This document shows, one piece after another, positions 17,003 through 23,992 of a stretch of DNA of 64,000 bases; position 1 is the stretch's first letter; each line of letters begins with the position of its first letter. The notes beneath the pieces are model-generated. The model saw only the letters and a list, made by a program, of their open reading frames with translations, searched no databases and was not told the origin of the DNA. Source of the DNA: Acherontichlamydia pituitae (GTDB lineage Bacteria; Chlamydiota; Chlamydiia; Chlamydiales; Rhabdochlamydiaceae); contig JAHCAX010000009.1 in NCBI GenBank assembly GCA_019634675.1, forward strand, positions 1 to 64,000, in the 5' to 3' direction. The translations under genes and the position numbers were made by a program.

Positions 17003-17146
17003 ATGACTGATACGATTGCGACTGTCTATGTTATGTTGCTCTTACTATCAATAATGACAGATATTAACATGGGGACCATATCGAGCTTAAAACTACTCAG
17101 CACTCAATCGAGCATTACTTTTATCACTCTAACTAACCCTTCTTAA
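17003..17146 (+). CDS. 47-residue hydrophobic peptide with near-perfect ribosome-binding site
   Basis: A short frame with ATG at 17003 and TAA at 17144-17146. The peptide starts MTDTIATVYVMLLLLSIM, a hydrophobic segment of about 14 residues able to enter a membrane. A Thr/Ser-rich tail follows (SSLKLLSTQSSITFITLTNPS). No family is recognised. The 12-nt Shine-Dalgarno directly upstream is the main evidence for expression. A 7-bp inverted match (GGTCCCC at 16955-16961 and GGGGACC at 17071-17077) links leader and coding region. Its 3' end overlaps the antisense abiEi-like gene by 14 nt. Small size, one hydrophobic helix, very strong SD and a toxin-antitoxin neighbourhood suggest a small toxin or holin-like peptide, which remains a guess. 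Confidence 0.5.
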   Translation: MTDTIATVYVMLLLLSIMTDINMGTISSLKLLSTQSSITFITLTNPS

Positions 17147-17852
17147 TGCGTTTTAGCTTAGGAATACATTGCATCATAGATTCTGCTTGTTCTCGCCCAC
17201 GCAAAGGGAAATGGTAAAGGTCAAGGAAAGTTAAAAGAACCGGACAAGTTCTTATGTCTTTACTTGAGCTCATTTCGAGACTAAGCAAGCTCTCGTAGTA
17301 AGGTTCAATAAGCAAGACTTCACATCCTCTTTCTTGAGGCTCTAGTTGCAGAGCTTCTTCGAGTTTTGATCTGTCAGTTGGGTCGAGCACGTGTAATTCG
17401 AGAGTGTTCAAATTGGTATTTTTATAACCGTGAGATTCGGCTGCAGAATGAAGAGCCAATGACACCTTTTGACTTAACTTTGATTTCTTTAACGCATCAA
17501 GAAGTTCTACTTTTTCAGACAAACCGGAACGATAAGTCCTCATCTTACATTTTTTCACAATGCTATACTTTTCTAACCAGCTTGTGAGAAGGAAGCTTGG
17601 CTTTTTAAAGAAAAACTTTTTGGCAGTTCTTACCCCTTCGGTCTTGAGAATGCCATTGGATATCAAGACTCCAAAAACCCTCTGGACTAGACCTGCGCTC
17701 ACTTCTTTATCCTTGGCTACCTCTCTTAATGAGAATCCATCTTTTTCTATTCCAACTCTTAAAAGCCAATCCAGAATGAGGGATGATTTATCCGCATAGA
17801 TATTGCCTTCTACAAAGGTTGCGGCCGATCTCACTAAAAACTGACCTTTCAT
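17133..17852 (-). CDS. AbiEi-family type IV antitoxin / transcriptional regulator, orphan
   Basis: A 239-residue protein with an N-terminal winged helix-turn-helix (about residues 25-85: ILDWLLRVGIEKDGFSLREV ... LVQRVFGVLISNGILKTEG). The C-terminal domain ends in VLLIEPYYESLL ... PVLLTFLDLYHFPLRGREQAESM, the characteristic AbiEi_2-type motif. In type IV systems AbiEi neutralises the nucleotidyltransferase toxin AbiEii and autorepresses its operon. No AbiEii-like gene is adjacent: downstream is a convergent small peptide gene and upstream is a non-coding integration-like region. This is therefore an orphan antitoxin or a repurposed regulator. A GGAGGA sequence just upstream of the ATG supports the start. 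It is intact with no frameshift. Confidence 0.75.
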   Translation of the reverse strand: MKGQFLVRSAATFVEGNIYADKSSLILDWLLRVGIEKDGFSLREVAKDKEVSAGLVQRVFGVLISNGILKTEGVRTAKKFFFKKPSFLLTSWLEKYSIVKKCKMRTYRSGLSEKVELLDALKKSKLSQKVSLALHSAAESHGYKNTNLNTLELHVLDPTDRSKLEEALQLEPQERGCEVLLIEPYYESLLSLEMSSSKDIRTCPVLLTFLDLYHFPLRGREQAESMMQCIPKLKRIKKG

Positions 17853-18290
17853 TAGATCCTCCTACTCTACTGTTCACTAACTTGCACTGTTCAATAAAAA
17901 TTGAACAGTTAAAAGTGATGATCAACCGAGCTAATTTACATCTATATTTTTCAAAAGAGATAAGTAGAGAAGATTAGGTTTCCGTGGACCATTTGTGGAC
18001 CACTGGCGTGCAAAAAAGTGCGATAAATGACGATAATTCGCGATGGATGGAAAGAAGGGATTTCCGCTATGATTTTGGGAAGTTAGCTGCTGGGAAGAGG
18101 TGTTGGTGCTACGGACTCATAATCCGCTGGTCAAAGCTTACTAACATCATTGATGTTTGCTAAGTTCTTTGGCCAATACCTAGTAGCTCCTAAAACAGAC
18201 CTCTTAGCACCCAAGATTAAGATCTCTAAATATCCCTCCCTTCATAAAGAAACTGTCTTAAAGCAGCAAATTCAATAATTTTCTTTACTA
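17853..18290. other. Non-coding stretch with integration-site features
   Basis: No gene found. It contains a direct repeat of TGGACCA (in the segment about 17984-18002), a CGATAA pair just after it, and a tRNA-Met anticodon-arm remnant at 18112-18132. No integrase gene is present. The stretch separates the defence island from efp and is best read as a decayed attachment region. Confidence 0.5.
18112..18132 (+). pseudogene. tRNA-Met (CAT) anticodon-arm remnant, possible attachment site
   Basis: CGGACTCATAATCCGCTGG and the next two bases reproduce the anticodon stem-loop plus variable-loop start of a typical tRNA-Met: stem CGGA/TCCG, loop CTCATAA with anticodon CAT. Upstream GTTGGTGCT vaguely resembles a D-arm. 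No T-arm or acceptor stem can be folded from the flanks, so this is not a complete tRNA. Site-specific integrases often leave such fragments. Confidence 0.65.
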
Positions 18291-18318
18291 TTGTCTCATC
18301 AAACCCCTTGAATATAAG
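18291..18318 (+). promoter_or_regulatory. Candidate sigma70-type promoter for efp-epmA
   Basis: TTGTCT (18291-18296), a 16-nt spacer, TATAAG (18313-18318). Predicted initiation near 18325 would give a leader of about 45 nt before the efp ATG. Confidence 0.4.
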
Positions 18319-18370
18319 TGAGGGATCGATCAGAATTGCTCCTTTTGATCGAATCAATTCAAGGATAGTT

Positions 18371-18937
18371 ATGCCTCAAGTCAGTACTGGAGACCTCAGA
18401 AGCGGATTTAAAGTCGAAGTGGAAGGAGAGCCTTACAACGTGGTTAGCAACGAGTTTGTCAAACCCGGCAAAGGCCAACCATTCAACCGCATTAAGCTCA
18501 AACACCTGAAGACTGGCCGCGTCACTGAAAAAACTTTCAAGTCGGGTGAAAAGGTCGACATCGCCGATGTCGAAGAGAACAAGATGCGGATGCTTTACAA
18601 AGAAGGCGATGGCGTCGTCTTCATGGACGACAACAGCTTCGAGCAGATCTCCATTCCCCTCTCTCTGATCGGGGATAAAGAGCAATGGCTGATGGAAGAG
18701 GTCCTCTACGATGTCGTTTTCTACAAAGGCCAGCCGATCGACATCAACCCTCCGACATTCATGGAGATGAAGATCGCAGAGACTGCTCCTGGAGTCCGCG
18801 GAGATACATCTTCAGGACGCGTTTTGAAGCCTGCGATCACTGAAAGCGGCGCTAAAGTGCAAGTTCCTATCTTCATCGAAGAGGGTGAAAAAATCAAAGT
18901 TGACACGCGCACCGGTGAATACGTCTCTAGAGTCTAA
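18371..18937 (+). CDS. efp: Translation elongation factor P
   Basis: EF-P binds the ribosome between P and E sites and relieves stalling at polyproline stretches. The 188-residue protein has the three expected beta-barrel (KOW, OB, C-terminal) domains. The modification loop FVKPGKGQPF places Lys at position 34, the residue beta-lysylated by EpmA. The C-terminal signature runs FIEEGEKIKVDTRTGEYVSRV. The start is the ATG at 18371, preceded by AAGGA; an in-frame upstream ATG at 18308 would add 21 residues not found in EF-P. It overlaps the reading frame of the modifying enzyme gene epmA, indicating one operon. From memory C. trachomatis has a second efp (CT752) close to amn, matching this neighbourhood. 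Confidence 0.97.
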   Translation: MPQVSTGDLRSGFKVEVEGEPYNVVSNEFVKPGKGQPFNRIKLKHLKTGRVTEKTFKSGEKVDIADVEENKMRMLYKEGDGVVFMDDNSFEQISIPLSLIGDKEQWLMEEVLYDVVFYKGQPIDINPPTFMEMKIAETAPGVRGDTSSGRVLKPAITESGAKVQVPIFIEEGEKIKVDTRTGEYVSRV

Positions 18938-19871
18938 GATTTCTATTTTGAAAGACCGGGCCGCTCTTTTAGGGAAGGCCCGCGTTTTTTTTTCAGAACG
19001 GGGCGTCCTCGAAGTTGACTGTCCCGCCCTTTCCCATGCCTCCCCGATCGACCTGCATATCGATGTGATGACTGTCTCTGTGAACGAATCGGAAACAGGA
19101 TATTTGCATACTTCTCCTGAATATGGGATGAAGCGGCTGCTTGCTTTAGGAATCAGCGATATTTATCAGATCAGCCATGTTTATCGAGCTGCAGAGTTCG
19201 GGCCGCTGCACAACCCTGAGTTTACCATGGCGGAATGGTACAGGATCGGCATGACCTTCCCTGAGCTGATGGAAGAGACGCTTGCCTTCATCCGTCTTTT
19301 TTTAGGAGAGATGTCCTCCAGCTATCTCCGTTACCGAGATGCCCTCATCCACTATGCCGGTATCGACTATGTCGATGCCTCATGCAGCGAATTATTGGCC
19401 TGCGCCGAAAAGCATAAGCTCGGCCTGCCCAAAGATGCCGATACATGGGACAAGGACACGCTGCTCCAGCTCCTCGTCAGCTTTTTAGTCGAGCCCCATT
19501 TGGGAAAAGACCGGCTGGACGTCCTCTATGATTTTCCTGCAACGCAGGCGGCCCTTGCCAGGACCAAGGATCTGGAAAAGGAACAGGTTGCTATGCGTTT
19601 TGAAGTCTATTTCAGAGGGATCGAGCTCGCCAATGGCTACCATGAGCTGACCGATCCGGTAGAACAGAGGAAACGGCTCGAACAGTCGGTCCAAGCCCGG
19701 ATCGCTGCAGGCAAAGACCCGTTGAAGATCGATGAGCACTTCCTTAATGCATTAGAAACAGGGATCCCCGACTGCTGCGGCGTCGCCGTCGGCTTCGATA
19801 GGCTCATGCTCTTGCGCCACAACAAAGAAAACTTGCGCGACGTCCTCCCCTTCACTTGGGAAAACGCTTAA
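18885..19871 (+). CDS. epmA: EF-P lysyl-lysine ligase EpmA (GenX/PoxA, LysRS paralogue)
   Basis: Class II aminoacyl-tRNA-synthetase-like enzyme without an anticodon-binding domain. It attaches (beta-)lysine to Lys34 of EF-P. Diagnostic stretches are FFSERGVLEVDCPALS, LHTSPEYGMKRLLALG, motif 2 YRAAEFGPLHNPEFTMAEWY, and motif 3 GVAVGFDRLMLLRHN near the C-terminus. Length (about 310-328) is typical. The start is uncertain. The listed GTG at 18885 overlaps efp by 53 nt; GTG at 18915 or TTG at 18948 are alternatives, and none has a good Shine-Dalgarno, so translation is probably coupled to efp. Direct adjacency to the substrate gene strongly supports function. EpmB (lysine 2,3-aminomutase) is not in the window, so whether beta-lysine is the substrate is unknown. 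It converges on nadE. Confidence 0.92.
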   Translation: MKKSKLTRAPVNTSLESKISILKDRAALLGKARVFFSERGVLEVDCPALSHASPIDLHIDVMTVSVNESETGYLHTSPEYGMKRLLALGISDIYQISHVYRAAEFGPLHNPEFTMAEWYRIGMTFPELMEETLAFIRLFLGEMSSSYLRYRDALIHYAGIDYVDASCSELLACAEKHKLGLPKDADTWDKDTLLQLLVSFLVEPHLGKDRLDVLYDFPATQAALARTKDLEKEQVAMRFEVYFRGIELANGYHELTDPVEQRKRLEQSVQARIAAGKDPLKIDEHFLNALETGIPDCCGVAVGFDRLMLLRHNKENLRDVLPFTWENA

Positions 19872-19881
19872 ATCCCTACTA

Positions 19882-21516
19882 TTACATCCAGCCTTGAACG
19901 ATCGGATAGCGCCTGCCCACGCGGAATGCCTTTTTGCTTACCCTGATGCCGGGAGCTCCCTGGCGACGTTTATACTCGGCGCGGTGGATCCTGCGCACAA
20001 GATCAATGACAAGCTCGACCGGAAGGTTGTGCTTGGAGGCGATCTCTTCTGGAGAGAGGTACTCCTCGACATACGATTGGAGGACTTTGTCGACGATCGC
20101 ATAGTCGGGAAGAGAATCGGAATCTTTTTGGCCAGGCTTAAGCTCTGCAGATGGAGGTTTGTCGATGGTCGATTGAGGGATGATCTCTTTATCCCGGTTG
20201 AGCCAGCGGCAAAGAGCGTAGACCTGCTGCTTGGTCACATCGGAGATCACAGAGAGTCCGCCGCACATGTCGCCGTAAAGGGTGCAATAGCCCATGCCCA
20301 TTTCGCTTTTGTTACCGGTGCTCATGACGATATGGCCAAACTTGTTCGAGACCGCCATTAAGATCGTGCCGCGGATGCGCGCTTGCATGTTCTCTTCGGT
20401 GATGTCGGCGCCTTTGCCTGTGAAATGGGGCTCGAGCAGACCGAGGAAGGCGTTAAAGGGCCCTTCAATGGGGATTTCCATCAGTTCGATCCCTAAATTC
20501 TTGGCGAGGATCTTTGCATCGTTAATACTCCCTTCCGAGCTGTAACGAGAGGGCATACTGATGGCGAGCACGTTCTCTTTGCCTAGAGCATCGACCGCGA
20601 TGCAGGCGACGAGGGCTGAATCGATCCCGCCCGAAAGGCCAAGGCATCCTTTTTTGAAACCCGACTTGTGGAAATAATCTCTGACCCCTAAGACCAATGC
20701 ATTGTAGAGGTCGCTGATCGGATCATAGGTGAATGGGCAAGGGCATGCTTCCGCTTCTAAATCGACGATCATCTCGTCTTCCTGGAAACCTTTGGCGATT
20801 TGGCGGAGGTTCCCCTCGGCATCGGCGCAAACGCTGTAGCCGTCGAACACGAGCTGGTCATTGGCTCCCACCTGAGCGCACAAGATGACAGGGCAATGCA
20901 GCGTCTTGGCGCATTTGATGCAGACTTTGACTCGGACATCGGGCTTTTGGAACTGATAGGGGGATGCGGAGAGGTTGAGGACCAGGTCAGGCTTAAGCGG
21001 CGCTAAATCGAGTACGGGGTCCCGCGCGTAGCGCGTGTAGCCGACATATCCGGCATGCTGCCAAATGTCCTCGCAGATCAGAATCCCGATCTTTTTTCCT
21101 TTCCACTCAAAAAGGCGGGTCTGCGTCCCCGGCTCGAAGTAGCGGCGTTCATCAAAGACATCATAGGTAGGAAGGAGGCGTTTGTCCTCATAGCCGATCA
21201 GGACTCCGTCCTGGATCACGGCTGCGCTGTTGAAGATCGGTTTTTCCCCTTGGGATGTATTGCGACGCACAAGGCCGACGACGACCATTAAGCGGGCAGA
21301 GGAGCGGATGATCATTTCCAAATAGCGCTGCTGGGCATCGATAAATGAGGGGTGGAGCAGGAGGTCCTCGGGAGGATATCCGCATAGGGTCAGCTCTGGA
21401 AACAGGATGATATCGGCCTCCCTTTCCCGGGCCCGTTCGATCGCTTGGATGATCTTCTGGGTGTTTCCTTCTAAATCCCCGACAATCGGGTTGAGCTGAG
21501 CCACAACGACGCGCAT
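19882..21516 (-). CDS. nadE: Glutamine-dependent NAD+ synthetase
   Basis: Cytoplasmic enzyme making NAD+ from nicotinate adenine dinucleotide, ATP and glutamine-derived ammonia. The N-terminal half is a nitrilase-type glutaminase with triad regions LFPELTLCGYP (Glu41), EDKRLLPTYDVFDERRYF (Lys) and GILICEDIW (Cys). The C-terminal half is the synthetase with the PP-loop GLSGGIDSALVA and MPSRYSSEGS. Then come the STGNKSEMGMGYCTLYGDM and substrate-loop sequences. At 544 residues it is the normal two-domain form. AGAGGT precedes the ATG. It is convergent with epmA, with only 10 nt between stops. Its presence implies de novo or salvage assembly of NAD from a nicotinate precursor, in contrast to chlamydiae that import NAD. 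Confidence 0.96.
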   Translation of the reverse strand: MRVVVAQLNPIVGDLEGNTQKIIQAIERAREREADIILFPELTLCGYPPEDLLLHPSFIDAQQRYLEMIIRSSARLMVVVGLVRRNTSQGEKPIFNSAAVIQDGVLIGYEDKRLLPTYDVFDERRYFEPGTQTRLFEWKGKKIGILICEDIWQHAGYVGYTRYARDPVLDLAPLKPDLVLNLSASPYQFQKPDVRVKVCIKCAKTLHCPVILCAQVGANDQLVFDGYSVCADAEGNLRQIAKGFQEDEMIVDLEAEACPCPFTYDPISDLYNALVLGVRDYFHKSGFKKGCLGLSGGIDSALVACIAVDALGKENVLAISMPSRYSSEGSINDAKILAKNLGIELMEIPIEGPFNAFLGLLEPHFTGKGADITEENMQARIRGTILMAVSNKFGHIVMSTGNKSEMGMGYCTLYGDMCGGLSVISDVTKQQVYALCRWLNRDKEIIPQSTIDKPPSAELKPGQKDSDSLPDYAIVDKVLQSYVEEYLSPEEIASKHNLPVELVIDLVRRIHRAEYKRRQGAPGIRVSKKAFRVGRRYPIVQGWM

Positions 21517-21727
21517 ATTAACCTCTTAGTTATCTCAAATATAACATAATTAAAAAATTATTTATCAATTAATCGCACAAAGCACTTAACGAAACTATAT
21601 AATAACACATTTTTAAGATTTTAAGAAAGAGGGGGCAAGCTTTACAGCGGGAAAGGCTCATACCAACATCATCTTGAAATTTTTATACGGGATGGGTAAG
21701 CTGTCTCGATAAATTTCTCAACACTTT

Positions 21728-22576
21728 ATGAAGAAGAACATTATGGCACTCATCATCAGTTGCGTTTCCCTTCTTATTGCATTGGCATCAGCCTACAAGT
21801 CGTTCTTTGTTCCCGCTCCCCCTGTTTCCCAGGAGGAAGGACAGGCTTTTGAAAAAAAGCTTCTGACCCATGTCAAGGCATGCATCGAGTACAACGAAGA
21901 GCTCAATAACAAAGAGGACATCCTGGCCCTGATCAACTCCATCGAGGAAAACCATTTCCAGGTGGAGACCGGCAACGATGACTTGCGCCTTAAATATGTC
22001 AGCTCCCAAGGCTGCATCGAGCACGTGCTGGCCTGCGCCCAGGCCCTCGGCGACCTCGACCAGCTGATCGGGATCATCCATACGCCGACCGTCGCAACTC
22101 CCCTCTGCGTCCGCCCTGAAGAGGTCGAAGGGGCTCTCGACGAGTCGATCCGCTTTGATTTGAACAAACTGCTCACTGTCCGCTCCCGCGCGCAGATCGT
22201 CCGCGAGTACCTCACCAAAGGGGGCAAGCTCTACGTCGTCTACCCTCAAGGCGGCCTTGAAAAGCGGAACGCTGAACAGCAGCAGATCTATAAAGAAGAG
22301 CTGGAGCGTTTTGCCGGCAGGCTTGTCGACTGGGTCCTCTCCTCAAAAGAGATCGATCCCGACATGATCGGCGCGACCTACCTCTTCCGCAACCAACAGC
22401 GGCAAGTCTTTGCGTTTTCGATCAAATCGCGCCAAGCGATCGACATCCAAAACCAGGCTGAATGGGGCATCTGGTTCGGCGCCATCGACGATGCAAGCAT
22501 TTCTGAAAGGGTCAACACAGTGATCGATTATCTCGTTAATAACAACGGCCCCGACCCGCGCAAAGAGGTGATATAA
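21728..22576 (+). CDS. Membrane-anchored hypothetical protein coupled to an NSS transporter
   Basis: A 282-residue protein with one N-terminal transmembrane helix (about residues 5-24, IMALIISCVSLLIALASAYK) and a soluble remainder. Notable segments are QGCIEHVLACAQALGDLDQLIGIIHTPTVATPLCV, REYLTKGGKLYVVYPQGGLEKRN and IGATYLFRNQQRQVFAFSIKSRQA, then AEWGIWFGAI. I do not recognise the family. The stop codon overlaps the start of the transporter gene (TAATG), so the two are translated together and may act together, for example as an accessory or regulatory subunit, an inference from context only. The Met at codon 6 is an alternative start. It is divergent from nadE across a 210-nt AT-rich gap. Confidence 0.8.
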   Translation: MKKNIMALIISCVSLLIALASAYKSFFVPAPPVSQEEGQAFEKKLLTHVKACIEYNEELNNKEDILALINSIEENHFQVETGNDDLRLKYVSSQGCIEHVLACAQALGDLDQLIGIIHTPTVATPLCVRPEEVEGALDESIRFDLNKLLTVRSRAQIVREYLTKGGKLYVVYPQGGLEKRNAEQQQIYKEELERFAGRLVDWVLSSKEIDPDMIGATYLFRNQQRQVFAFSIKSRQAIDIQNQAEWGIWFGAIDDASISERVNTVIDYLVNNNGPDPRKEVI

Positions 22577-23976
22577 TGGCACAGACTCGAGAACACTGGG
22601 GCTCGCGCATCGGTTTCATCATGGCTGCAGCCGGTTCAGCGATCGGCCTCGGCAGCTTATGGCGATTCCCCTATATCACCGGTAAAAATGGCGGCGGGAT
22701 CTTTGTCCTGCACTACTTGGCCTTCACCTTCTTGATCGCCCTTCCTGTCTTTATCGGAGAGCTCGTCATCGGAAGACGCACCCAGAAAAGCGCCGTCCAC
22801 GCCTTCCCCGACCTCTGCCCCCAGTCTCCTAATTGGAAGCTTGTCGGCTGGCTGAACGTGCTCACCACGTTTTTGATCCTCTCCTACTACTGCGTCGTCT
22901 CAGGATGGTGCGTCAATTACATCTTCCTTTCCCTCAACCAGTTCACCGCAGGAAGGTCTCCGGAAGAGATCGGCAAGGTCTTCGACCTGCTTTATGTTTC
23001 TGCAGACATCAATATCTTTTGGACCCTCATCTTCATCCTGATCAACGTCGCCGTCGTCTATGCCGGCATCCGCAAAGGGATCGAATACTGGAGCCGCATC
23101 CTGACCCCTGCCCTCTTGATCATCTTGGTCGCCCTCTTTTGCTTCAGCGCGACGCTCGATGGATTCGGCGAGGCTTTCCGCTTTATCTTCTATCCTGATT
23201 TTTCCAAGCTCACCCCTTCCGGGATCTTGAACGCCCTCGGAATGGCCTTCTTCACATTAAGCGTCGGCCTTGGGATCATCATCACTTACGGAAGCTACAT
23301 GAAGCAGTCGGAAGATATTCCGAAGACAGGGCTCATCATCAGCAGCATGACCGTCATGGTCTCCCTGATGTGCGCGCTCATGATCTTCCCGATCATCTTC
23401 ACCTTCGGGATCGAGCCCCAATCAGGCGCCGGCCTTGTGTTTAAGACCCTGCCCGTCCTCTTTGCGAAGTTTCCAGGAACGCTGGTCCTCTCGACCGTTT
23501 TCTTCATCCTCCTTGTCTTCACAGCGCTCACTTCATCGATCTCCCTGTTCGAAGTGCTCGTCTCCAACTTAATGGAGATCTGCCAATGGGCAAGATCGAA
23601 AGCGGTGATCATCGCCTGCTCGGCCGTCTTTATCGTCGGGATCCCTTCAGCCCTTTCCGGTTCGGGCACCCTATTCGCCAATTGGAAAGCGATGTATGGA
23701 AAAGACTACTTCGATACCCTGGACTACATCACCGGCAGCTGGATGCTCCCCGTTGCAGCGTTGCTGACGACCCTCTTTTTGGGATGGTTTGTGCAGAGGC
23801 AGACTGCCTATGATGAGTTCTTAAAAGGGACGACTCTCGGCAAGCTGATGCGCCCCTGGTTCTTTGCAATCCGCTGGCTGGCTCCCCTTGCGATCTTCTT
23901 GATCATCCTGCAAGAAAGCGGAGTGATTGATATCAATACAATCGTCAACTATTGTCGTTTTGGTTGTAAAACTTAA
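22576..23976 (+). CDS. NSS-family sodium-dependent transporter
   Basis: Sodium-coupled amino-acid-type symporter of the neurotransmitter:sodium symporter (LeuT) family in the inner membrane. TM1 carries the hallmark GFIMAAAGSAIGLGSLWRFPY with NGGGIFVLHY, containing the unwound sodium and substrate site. Later helices include FFTLSVGLGIIITYGSYM (TM6 region) and LVFTALTSSISLFEVLV (TM8 region, with the sodium-site serines and threonine). At 466 residues and about 11-12 helices it resembles bacterial short members and, from memory, the chlamydial transporter CT231. Substrate cannot be read from sequence; an amino acid is likely. Its ATG overlaps the upstream membrane-anchored gene by one base, and htpG follows 16 nt downstream, so a three-gene transcript is plausible. 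Confidence 0.95.
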   Translation: MAQTREHWGSRIGFIMAAAGSAIGLGSLWRFPYITGKNGGGIFVLHYLAFTFLIALPVFIGELVIGRRTQKSAVHAFPDLCPQSPNWKLVGWLNVLTTFLILSYYCVVSGWCVNYIFLSLNQFTAGRSPEEIGKVFDLLYVSADINIFWTLIFILINVAVVYAGIRKGIEYWSRILTPALLIILVALFCFSATLDGFGEAFRFIFYPDFSKLTPSGILNALGMAFFTLSVGLGIIITYGSYMKQSEDIPKTGLIISSMTVMVSLMCALMIFPIIFTFGIEPQSGAGLVFKTLPVLFAKFPGTLVLSTVFFILLVFTALTSSISLFEVLVSNLMEICQWARSKAVIIACSAVFIVGIPSALSGSGTLFANWKAMYGKDYFDTLDYITGSWMLPVAALLTTLFLGWFVQRQTAYDEFLKGTTLGKLMRPWFFAIRWLAPLAIFLIILQESGVIDINTIVNYCRFGCKT

Positions 23977-23992
23977 AAATTGTGAGGTTGTT

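Noticed and set aside
18061..18180. Complete tRNA gene around the CAT anticodon arm
   Set aside because: No acceptor stem or T-arm can be folded from the flanking bases; only the anticodon arm is preserved.
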